Source of the DNA: Kuschelorhynchus macadamiae
Taxonomy: Eukaryota > Arthropoda > Insecta > Coleoptera > Curculionidae
Assembly (NCBI GenBank): GCA_030620095.1
Contig: JAUTXW010003840.1
Span: forward strand, 558,001-622,000
Direction of reading: 5' to 3'
DNA: 64,000 bases
In this document: positions 33,389 to 45,300 of the stretch, one piece after another
Layout: each line of letters begins with the position of its first letter
How positions within the stretch are numbered: position 1 is the stretch's first letter
Program-made: the position numbers and the translations under genes
The notes under the pieces: generated by a model
Databases searched by the model: none
Told to the model about the DNA's origin: nothing
The model's input: the letters and a program-made list of their open reading frames with translations, nothing else

Positions 33389-36300
33389 TAGACAAAACAA
33401 TATTTAATAAAATAAAAAGAAAGTAAAGTTAAAATATGTCTGTAAAATATTCAATTGTATAATAGGCCTTGCCAATTAAAAGTTTTTTAACATCCTTAAA
33501 TAAAGAAACTAGGGTCAAAGGGCTTAAACAAAGTCCTGCAGGAATCTCGGGTCCCAGCTTTAGACATATATCTGATAGCTCTTTTTTGTAAAACAAATGT
33601 AGAGTTTAGCAGATAGTTAGGGCAGCTTCCCCAGAAACACAATCCATAGCGCAAATGGGACTCTATCAAGGCATGATATACACTCTTTGCTACTGATATA
33701 CTCCCGTGAAACAATTTTAAGCGCATAGCAACCTTTTGCGATTTTGGAGTTCACATTTAAAATATGTTTTTCAAATTTGAGCTTATTATCAATATAGAGA
33801 CCCAAGAACTTCTTAACATTTAAGGTACCTATTGGTTGTTCATTCATTTTGACACCATCTAGTGAGCATTTGAAAGATATAATGTTTGTCTTTGTTATGT
33901 TCAATGTAAGTGAATTTGAATTACACCAGTGTTTTATTTGATCCAAATCCCTTCTAACAATTTGCTCCAACTGGTTGGGATCACGGTGGTGCCATAAGAC
34001 AGTTGTGTCATCTGCAAACATTGTGAATGAACCCTGGATATCGATTAATGGCAGATCATTTACATATAGCAGAAAAAGCAATGGGCCCAAAACCGACCCT
34101 TGCGGAACACCTGCAGAAATGTTTAACCTGTTAGACTGGTCATTATTGACACTTACAATCTGACACCGGTCATCCAAGTAGGAACGAAACCAAGCATAGG
34201 CCCTCCCCCTAAACTTCAAGCTTTCTGAGCAATACTCCATGATCAACACAGTCAAAAGCCTTAGTTAGATCAGAGAATATCGCAGCAGCAACCTCTTCGT
34301 CATTCAAACGTCCATACAACACCCCCAGAAAATTGAATATAGCATCATCTGTAGACAACGATGATTGAAACCCAAATTGTTGTATGTTGAGAATATTATG
34401 TTTTTTTAAAATGAATAGCATCCTGTTTTTCATGAGTTTCTCTATAACTTTAGACAAGGTGGGTAACAGAGAAATCGGTCTAAAATTGGATGGAGAATCG
34501 GTGATTGGTGATTTTGCACAGTTACTACTCAGTTTTCTTTCTGCTGCACCACTAAAGCATTCTCGAAAGACATCAGCAACATTTTTCATTTGAGACAATT
34601 TTTCCACCTATATGAAGCTGTATTGACATATGACATTTTTTCCCTTGCAGATCGTCGTTAATAATGTTCTATATTTCTTGCTTTTATTATCAGTCATTTA
34701 TTTTGTTTTGATTGTATTCTGTCTTCATTTGTTCCAGATATGTCCTATATTCCTTCTTTTTTGCCTTTTTTCAATATCTTTGTTTTTGGTTCTTTTTGCC
34801 AGGTCATAGAAATCTTTGAGTTCTTGTTTTTTTATATGAACGTCATTTGTTATCCATTGTGGTTTCTTGTGTCTCTGAGATATTTTCTTTATTGGGCATG
34901 ATACATTAAAGTTCCATATAATAGTGATGATGTGCTTTGAACAATTTAAAATCCAATCTATTGACTAGCATTGAAGTTCTTGAAAAAAAACAATAAAGTG
35001 TATATTTTGGATTTGAAAAATTGTAGGTCAAATTGTTTTCTCTACAAGAGCTGAATGCTGTTAACGGGAAAAATCATTAAAGCAAATTTAGTTGATAGTT
35101 CCGTTCAGTGCCAGTTTGAAGGGACTAAATCTGTATTTGGGCACTTGGCTGGTGATGGCTCAGTTGCTCAAGCCACATTAATCACTAAGCCGGATGAAAA
35201 GTTAACAGAGATCTTAATTTTATCTGATGGGTTAGGTAGAGACTTTAATGTTATATTGGAGCATCTTTTATCCAAATATCCTAAAAGTAGATATAACACT
35301 CAACAAATAATTGTTTGCAGTGTTCAAAATCTCACTCAAGGGTTCTCAAAGGACGATTTTATCATCGTAGTGGCGGGCTATAACCACTTCTTAAATGATA
35401 GATTTTTACCTGCTAAATATCTTTTGGACTTGGCAGAGATGTGTTCACATTCAAACTTTGTTTTTGTTTAATACAAAGTTTAATACAAAAGTTAAATACC
35501 TTCTTGATAGAATTAATTTTAGGTCTGTAAATAATGTATGATTTATTGATAACAACTCATCAAAAGGTAATGCCCTGCTCAGTGTTGTCAATAAGCAAAA
35601 AAATCTTATTTTTGTTATTTTGGTGAAACTTGATACTTGTTCTATATCTCTAAATAATAATATCACTGAATTATCTCCTGTGTTGGAGAATGACATAATT
35701 GAGCATAAGATTGATATTCTCACACCTTCTGTTAATCCTTTACATGATGGTGCCACTGACAAAAGCTTTGTTGAAAATTTTTTATAGTTTAAGGAGGATA
35801 ATAAAAAAAATAATTTTAAGGATTCTGTTAGCATAAATAAGTCTGACATTTCTGTGATATTATTAAACATTCAATCGTTAAGGAACAAATATGATGACCT
35901 CTATGTGTTTCTAGAGAGTAATAATTTACCTGATATAATACTTATTACTGAACACTGGTTAAAGCCAGGCCAGTGTTTTCTCGTTTCAGAATATACTCCA
36001 ATTTCTACATTCTGTAGGGAAAGTGTTTTACATGGAGGTACGTTGGTTTTAGTTAAGAATAAGTCATATTTTAATAACAAATATGTCAATGTTAATAAAT
36101 TTAATTATTTGTTGGAGGAATGTATTTTTGAATTCTCGCTGTGCTTTTGCAGGCGTAATAACTTGCATATTTTATGTTTGTACCGTTCACCTTCAGCTCA
36201 GGTTTATGAATTTTAATGAATTATCCTAGCTGGTGACCTTAACATCAACTTTGATGATAAACATTCAATTAATACTGTTTTGCTTGTAAGTTTGCTCACA

Positions 36301-39300
36301 ACTTACGGTTTGGAAATGCATACTGACTCACCTACTCGTGTATCTAGAACTTTACCCACTACTATTGATTACTTCTGCTTAAACATTAATGTTACATCTT
36401 GCTCAGTCATAGATGCTGGCCTTTCTGACCACAAGGCTATGTGTTGTACATTTTCTGGTATGTTGGCTGAGATTAATAATAAATGCTGTCATGGTAGAAT
36501 CTTTAGTCAGGCAAATTTTGATGCATTTCGGCATATTTGTCTTAATGTCAATTGGCTGGGTATAGAAGTCTCCACAGCCATTCACAACATTTCAAAATGT
36601 TTTACTAGACGTCTTTAACCGGGCTTTTCCATTGCGTCAGTTAAAGCATAGGAAAAAGAAACGAAAACTGGGGCTGACTAAAGGATTGAAAATATCTGCA
36701 GCTAATATATTCTGATAATTTAGATTTTATTTCGTATTGCAATAGATATCGTAGGATTTACCGTAGACTAGTAAATGCTGCAAAAAATTGTTATTATGAA
36801 AACCGACTTTCACCTGCTAAGAACAGACAGAAAGAGAGTTGATGCATTATTAACGAAATGCAAAATAAATCTAATAGGTCTGGTCCTTATAGTGACATTG
36901 ATCCAGATACATTAAACAGTTTTTATTGCAGTATTGCAGAAAAATTGGTCCAGAATTTGGCTGTGGGAGTTGATCCTCTTTCTTATTTGAAAGATTTATC
37001 TGTGCCTGGTTCTTTTTATTTTTTCCCCACACATAACCAGGAGATTAGAGAGACTCTTCTTAGTATAAAAAACAAGAAAGCTTGTGGAGAGGACAAGATT
37101 TCAGCTGAAGTTCTCTTAAAGTTGCCAGAAGGTGCTTTGGATGTCCTCGCTTTTGCAATTAATGATTCCTGGTCTAAAGGAGTTTTTCCTTCATGCCTAA
37201 AATCGGCAATAGTGATTCCCTTGCATAAGGGCGGGGATCTCAGTGAGCTCTCGAATTTTCGTCCAATTTCTCTTTTGTCTAAGGTTTCCAAGGTTATTGA
37301 GAAAGTTGCTAAGAAGAGATTGTGTGAGTATCTTGAGACATTTCATTTACTTACCTTGAATCAGTTTGGATTTCAGAATGCAAAAGGGACGCACGATGCA
37401 ATTTTTGGTTTTCTCGAGGGTGTCTACACTAACATCAATCACGGAGAGGCGGTGGCAGCGGTTTTCTGTGATCTCTCAAAAGCTTTTGATTATGTCGATC
37501 ACAGAATATTGCTGTCTAAGCTCGAGTTGTATGGTTTCAGGGGCTCGGCGCTGTTGTGGTTTTCTTCATACCTTTCAGGTCGAAGCCAATCTGTAACTAC
37601 TTCCGAAAGGCGATCTTCGTCATTGAGCATAAATTGTGGGGTTCCGACAGGGTGTGTTTTAGGTCCTCTTTTGTTCTTAATTTATATTAATGATTTTGTG
37701 AAAGTTAACATATCAGGAAAATTTACCTTATTTGCGGACGACACCTCGATTGTTTGGCATAATAAAGAGATTGCTCAGCTAAGGAAAATTATAACTCAAG
37801 ACTTGCTGGAGGTTAAAAGATGGTGTGATTCACACCAACTTTCCTTCAATTTGACGAAGACTAATGTTGTTGGTTTTAGGTGTGACATGCCGAACTTGCA
37901 GTTGGACAGTGTTACGATCCTTGACAGCCATGTGACAAGGTTTTTGGTGGTTTTTTGTTGATAAAAATTTACGCTTCGAGGATCACATTTTAAATTTGAT
38001 CAAGAAACTCTCTTCTGGCTGCTTTACAATCAGAATTGCAAGAAATGAACTCGGAATGGCAGTGGCACGTACCGTTTACTTTGCCTTATTTGAATCGCAC
38101 CTCAGATATGGGATTCCATTCTGGGGTTTTAGTAGTCAATATCTGTTAAACATCTTGTTTGTGCAGCAGAAGAAAGCTGTTCGCTTTATTGCTGGTGTGG
38201 GTCTAAGAGAATCCTGCAGACCTCATTTTCTGTCACAAAAAATCCTGACTCTTAACTCTTTATTTATCCTCGAAACAGCATGTCTAATCTTTAAATACCG
38301 AGAAAATATACAGCGTCCTGCAGGTCAACGAAACACCAGACAAGCTTTGGATTTGCCTTTGCCAGTGCCTACTACTGCTTTGACTAAGAATTCTTTGATT
38401 TATTGGGTCATTAAAACAATTTAAAAGAAGTCTTAAAAAAGTATTGTTAGGCAAAGCCTACTATAACCTTGCCGAATTTTATGCTGACCCTATTGCCTAA
38501 TCTGTCTGGTTGCATATGTTATCTATCTTATGTTCTTTTTTCAGCTGTACTGTTTTGCACATACTTGTATTTACTATGTATTTTATATTGTTCAGCTTGT
38601 TTAATGTTTTAAGATTTTTTTGTATACTATTAGACATTATATTATTTTGTAGTATGCTTTGTCAATGGAAATCGCATTTCCTCGATAATAAAGTATTTTG
38701 AGTTTGAGTTTAGAGTTTGACATGCAAACTCGATTTAAGATTTATTTAATAATATATACGTTACAGGTTAAAACCCAAATAGTATAAAAGTAACACAGCA
38801 AAATACACACAAACATAATACATAATACATGTACACTATACAATATTAGAAAGTTACAGAATTAGTGAAGAGAAAAAAAAGACAAATATCAAAACAGGTA
38901 TAAAGTAAAGTACTACATACTATAACAGACAAAAGAAATCTAATTAATCAACACATCTTGCAAAATTGCCTTAATTTTATTTTTAAAACACGTGTTGGTG
39001 CAATGAATGTTGAAGTCATGTGGTATAAAATGGTTAAAGTGGTCCATAAAGCGATTTATAGGCTCATTTCTTCCAGCATCCATCCTAAAAGGTCTTAGGG
39101 AGAACATTTCATTCAGACGCGTTGGCCTGGCTGGTGCCCGAAACCTCAGTTCACCAAGCAGTGATGGACTGTCTACATGATTGTTCATGATTTTGTGTCC
39201 GAATGATAGATTTAACACTATTCGGCGAGACTCCAAAGTGTCCATACCAAGAAGACGTAATCGCTCCCTCTAGTCTATTAATGTTGGATCAATTCTCAGC

Positions 39301-42300
39301 TTCTTCAGAAGAAAGCTGGCAAATTTAGATTAAACCCTTTCAATTCTTTTTATATGGATTCGGTAGAGAGGAGACCATACTATGCTGCAATATTCCAAAT
39401 GACTCCGAACCAAACCGGAAAATATGGATTTCAGGGCTTCAATATCCTTGAAATCCCAACACTGTCGCATGATGAAGCCGACCATCTTAAAAGCCTTTGA
39501 TATGACTCCGTCAATATGATTTTTGAACCTCAACTCACTGTCCATAATAACACCCAGATTGTTGACCATAGATACCCTTTCTAGTAATTTTTCATTGATG
39601 TTGTAATTGTGGATGATAGGCTGTTTCTTCCTTGTGAAGGTTATAATTTTAGTTTTAGAACTATTTAGGGACAATCTACTCCATTTCACAATCTTATAAA
39701 TTTCGTCCTGCAATTTTATGTTGTCGTTGGTATCTGCAATAGTCCTGTAGATTTTGAGGTCATCTGCGAAGAACAGAAACAAACAATTCTCGAACACACC
39801 TGATAAATCGTTGATAAATATAAGAAACAAAATTGGACCCCAGTGTGAACCTTGAGGAACACCCGAGTGAACTTGGATATCATCTGAAAGTGATCCGTTG
39901 AATTTGACTTGCTGTGTCCGACCAGTAAGGTAGCTTTTCAACCACGACAGGAGTGGATCCTCAATACCGTGAAACTTTAGCTTGCTCAGTAGGAGGTTGT
40001 GATCAACTTAGTCAAAGGCCTTCTTAAAATCAAAATATATCGCATCGACCTGAGAATTTGCGTCGAGGGCTTGTGCAATATAGCTGCAATAAACCGTCAG
40101 GTTCACCTCGCACGATCTATGAGTTATAAAACCGTGTTGGTGCTGCGAGAGTATTCCACGAAAAGCCTCTGTAATGTGATCTGCAACGACTGAATCCAAC
40201 ACTTTTGCGAAACATGCCAGACCGGATATTGGACGATAGTTGGATATATCAGACCTTTTCCCGTTGTTAAAAATAGTACTGACTATTGCTCTCTTCCAAA
40301 TTGTAGGGAAAGTTCCGGAGTTGACCAACAGTCTAAAGATACAGCTTAATGGGAGTGTCAATGTAGGACCACAATTTTTCACAAACAGTGGTGGTATGTC
40401 GTCTGTACCCGTACTCTTGTTTGCATCCAATTCAACCAGTTTTTTAAAAACGGTATCGCTGGTTATTTGAGTATTACACATGTTTATATTGGAGATGTTG
40501 CTGAATTCTTGGGATTCTTATCTCATGCATTTGTAAATTGAAGCGAGACAGCAAATTCTCTATTGAAACACTATTCTCATCTTCATAATCAACATTAAAA
40601 TTCCCTGAAAGAACTATGGAACAACAGGCGTTTGATAATAGAACGAAATAGTGAATTAAACAATAAAAAGAGAATAAGGCATACTAAAAAGTAAAATTGA
40701 ACAATTATTTTTAAAAAATTTTCCATTACTTACCTTTATTAATCCTAAATTAACCAAAATACTATTATTCACTATGGACAAAGCGTCGTGTTTCTGGCCC
40801 CAAGTAAACAGTTCCTTATATAAATTTTCAGCTATTTTTGTAGAATATTCTGCTACTTGCGGCTTAGAGCTATCACTTAATGCCGCCACTTTCATAAGCA
40901 CACTTATGAAGCTGTCCACCTCGATACAACCATTTTTCTAAAAATGAAAATATCCACAAATTAAGACTTTTAAAGACAAAAACTGGTCTGGTTCTATAAT
41001 GATATTGTCTATATTTTATGCTTAGGTTCATGTATGAGCCTTTCTTGTTTGTAAACATTTTTTATTTTACTTTTTTTTTTTGTAAGTTTTAAATATTAAT
41101 TACGATTTATGTTACCATGTTAGTGTTTTTTTCTTTCTCTTATTTCTAAGTTCTGTTATGTGTATTAGATTCTGTTATGTATTTTAAATCTTTATGTTGG
41201 ACGCATCTTACATTATATCTCCTTTTCGAAATAATTTAATTATAATTAATTGTATTATTCTTTAGAGCTTTGTCAATAAGAACAGTTTCTTTTGATAATA
41301 AAGCATATTTTGACTTTGAGGTACATTTTATTACACAATCCAATTATTTATTGGATATGATGGAATAGAATCCCTACCTGTGTCTTTGCACAATTTTTTA
41401 CCACTGTAAATAATACCAAACAATGCATTAAACAGAAGATAAGAGGCACACATACCTTAGCTTCTTGCAAAATTAACTGCTCCCGATTATCTCCCAACAG
41501 TAAAAGATTCTGGGCACTTGGATCTTTAAGGAATTCTTCAGCAGATATTTTCGAACTGACATTTTCAATCTAAAAACAATATTGTTCACCTGAAGCCACA
41601 AATCATGATTCTAAGCATGAAACAGTTACGAAAAATTAAAAAATAGTTTTAAATTAATGTAGGTAACTCAATTTTTTTTAATTAACTTTAATAGAGACTC
41701 TTCAATTAAGTAGGTCAGGAAAGAAATAATTAAGAAAATTTTATAAACTAACACCAAACATTATACTCAATAGTTTAATATTGAAATATTTTGACTCACT
41801 TCCACAATTTTTCTTTCTTCGTCTGACTTTTCATCTTCACTTGGATCGGTTTCTTCTTCTGAAACATTACTTTCATCCCCCGATTCTTCTTCTGATTCAT
41901 TATCGTCCAATGATCCGAGGGTGTTTAGTTTTCCTGTAAAACATCATAAATATGACAGTGATAGAACTTAGACTGATAATTTAATATCAGGTAAATTTAT
42001 TTAAAAAAATTTTTACCACTCATAACTCACCAATTTCTTTAAGTTTCGTCCTAATATCTTCTGCCCCTTTGTCGCCAAATTGATTTCCATCCAGTATCAA
42101 ATTTTTCAGTTTGCTCTTGTTGGTCATAGCATTAGCCAAAGCGACTCCGCCCGGCTTTTTTATTTCGTTATATCCTAATATTAGTTCTTCTAAGTTTTCA
42201 TGGCCCGATTTTAAACCTGAAAAAAAAACTACAGTGAAAAACCCACCCTACCAATTCTGAAAAATAACACAGGTCAACACACATTTTGGTGCCTGTGATT

Positions 42301-45300
42301 TTTTTAACTGTTCCTGGGTAATTTTTGGATGCAGAATGTAAAAAAGTTCTCAGATTTTGTCTATCAGATCTAGTTTTTTTTAGAAGGCTCCAGCAGTGGT
42401 CCACCATCATGTGGCTATCCCATGGTCCTTGATAACGATCTTCCATAGTTTTAATATCCTGATGGAATCTTTCCCCCTGTTCTTCACTACAATCACCTAA
42501 GTTTTCTGGAAAACAATCTAGGTGGTTGTGAAGGTAGTGAACTTTTATACTCACGTTACAGCTGAGAATATTAAAATTTGAAAGCATAGTTTCCCCTAAT
42601 TCTACATAATTCTCTTCTTTATGATTGCCAAGAAAATTTTGTACTACTCGAACAAATGAACACCAAGCGTTAGATTCAGTCTCGTTCATTGATGTGGTGA
42701 ATTGTGGATCTTTAACAAGTTGCCTTATTTGAGGACCATCAAATACACCAGCTTTTAGTTTTTCCATGCTAATGCCAGGAAATTTACGTGACAAATACCC
42801 AAAACAATTTCAATCTCGATTTAGAGCCTTCACAAATTGCTTCATTAGGCCTAGCTTAATATGCAAGATTTTTTCTCTTGAAACCAAAGGTTCGTTGATC
42901 ACGTTTTGTTTCCCTTGAATCATGACCTCTTGAAGGCCAATTATTGTTAACCCAGTGGTAATTTTTAGCTCTGCTGTCCTAAAGGCACAAAAAACAAGGA
43001 TATAACCGCTCTGCTGTCCAAGGAGGAAGTTAACCATTTTTAAATCAACACAAATTGCCCACTGATGTTCTTCGTATTTAATTTTTCTCAAAACTAATGC
43101 AATTGTTTTATATTCTTCCTCCATGGTAGTAGAATGACCAATAGGAATTGAGCCATATTTGTTACCGTTATGTAAAAGAACACATTTTAAACTACATTTT
43201 GAACTGTCAATAAAAAGGCGCCAATCATCTGGAGTGTATTCAGGCAAACCCATTTTTTCTAAGAGCCCTTTTATATTGTTACAGAATACCACGTCATTTT
43301 CCTGAGTGAAAAAAGGCAGCAGATCCTTATCTCTTTTACGATAAAATGTAATATTAGTACCTGGACAAAGTAAATTTTCTTCTTTTAATCTAGATGCAAG
43401 TAATTCAGCGGATTCCTTTGAAAGATTCAGGTCTCTTATAAGACCGTTTAGTTCTTCTTGATTGAAACACTGCGGAGTTGCTAAATCTGCTTCAAATTCG
43501 CTGTCGTTTTCTGATTGAATTCTTTTAACATAGTCAGACGTTGATGTTTCTGTATAATCTTCTGTCAGTTCGGGTATACTGCTGAATGATGGAATGGGTC
43601 TTCCGAATGAGCTACAGGCCTTCTTGCAGAATCTAGATCAGGATATGTCCATTTGTGTCTATTGTTTCTATTTATGCCTTTAATATTAACGAGACAAAAA
43701 TAGCAGTCGTCATGATAGTTTCGCGGTTCTCTCCAAACCATTGGTACACCAAACTTTAGGCACTTGTTGTACATATGAAATATGGGGCCCAAGATTTATC
43801 TCGATCTCCTAAATGAACGCCAAAATAGGCAAGATAAGCTCTTTTCACAAAGTCAGAAATCATTTTTCTGCTCTCTTTCAAAGTGTATTCACCACACACA
43901 TAACAAAAAACATTGGGATGATTTACACAGGTACGTCTGCTTGTGGATGCCATTGTTTCAGTTTAGCATCTTGATACTACAAAACGACCAAAATTTACAC
44001 AAAATGATAGCACAACCTTACTTGGGAAAACTCACTAATATACTAAATCGAGTACAGCCAGCAGGTATAGAAGGATCGGGTCATAGGCAATTACAGGTAA
44101 AAAAGTAATTAAGAGCAGTGTATTGAGTATTCCTAGTATAGCAACATTGGGTCAGGGACAACTCCAGGTATCCATTTGGTTAATTAGATTCTGGGAAATT
44201 TCTATTGTGACGATTAAGTACGTATTTATCTCTTTATTTGTTGTCCTTTATCAAAAAAAATATCAATTAACCTGTAACCTGTATCTCCAAAACTAGAGCT
44301 GATAGAAAAAAATCTGGTAGGATTTTTGGAATCAGCACATTAAAAACATCTAAAATCAGATGTTAGATTTCCGGCACCAAATTTTTGTTTTCATTTTGTT
44401 ACTCTGTGTAATTTATTAAAAAAATCATATATTTCTGCATAACATCATAATGTTTAAATCAGTTTGCAAATGTGGTAAAGAAGATTATTTCTGGATAAGT
44501 CCTTATCAGTACGAGAGATTAGAGAAATCATTAAAAAGCTGAAGGGTAACAGATCTATTGGACCTGATGGGGTGCCTGTGCTTTCTTTAATATTTATGCT
44601 AGTGACTTAGATTTGGACATAATTAATTTAAAAGATTTTTACAAAGCTGATGGAAGATAGACTATATGAATCTAAGACTTGGGTCTAGGTAAGATTTATG
44701 CTTTAAGGCATTGAGATAACACATACTTTTGTATTATATATTCTTTATATGGTAACTGTAATTGACTTTGGCCTTTGATGCTGGAATAATTAAACAAATA
44801 AATAGCAAACCAAAAAACCTTTTACCTTCTGCTAAAGAGAGGGCTCCTTTGGTTTTTAACAAGCAGTCTCCAAAATTAATTTCTTTCAGTTTTGGTAAAC
44901 TAGGTAAGGCATTAGAGATAGCCTCAGCCCCTTTTTCCCCTAATGTGTTATCATTTAGGTTCAGGATTTGAAGGTTCTTATTATGCGTAAAAGCATCTGA
45001 CAATGCGGATATACCTACGTGATATATACCATTCTGTGGCATAGCAATTTCTTCTAAGGTCCCAATCATCTAAAATTTAAAAAAATATACAGTCTAGACA
45101 ACAAGTTCACAACATACTTTGAAAAACACTTATTGTTGATTTCTCAAACAATTTTATTTATGTTACAAGTTTGTAAAGGAAAATTGGTTTGACTGAGGTC
45201 AGATATGCTACAGAGTGTTGAAAAAACACAATCCAAAAACAATACAAAAAAAAATTGAAAAAATTTTATTTGGAAAAAGTGTTTAAAATTCTACAAATTT

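Larger units (their letters stand above)
35040..38700 (+). mobile_element. Near-complete LINE with ORF1-like, endonuclease and RT parts
   Basis: The longest LINE in the window: an ORF1-like segment, an apurinic-type endonuclease, reverse transcriptase and C-terminal region in order on the plus strand, with a 3' end AATAAAGTATTTTGAGTTTG and a short TTTGAG-type tail near 38690-38718. All coding parts carry frame damage. It lies in RanGAP intron 9, antisense to the gene. Confidence 0.85.
27673..40733 (-). other. RanGAP intron 9, 13,061 bp, transposon-filled
   Basis: Donor AAG|GTAAGT at 40733, acceptor TTTTAG at 27673. It contains a ~230-bp direct repeat pair, a 2.07-kb mariner-like element and LINEs on both strands. 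Confidence 0.9.

Noticed and set aside
42198..42794. A 198-residue protein on the minus strand overlapping RanGAP exon 6
   Set aside because: The last residues are chance read-through into the intron end and exon 6. The real content is the C-terminal block of the broken transposase-like gene.
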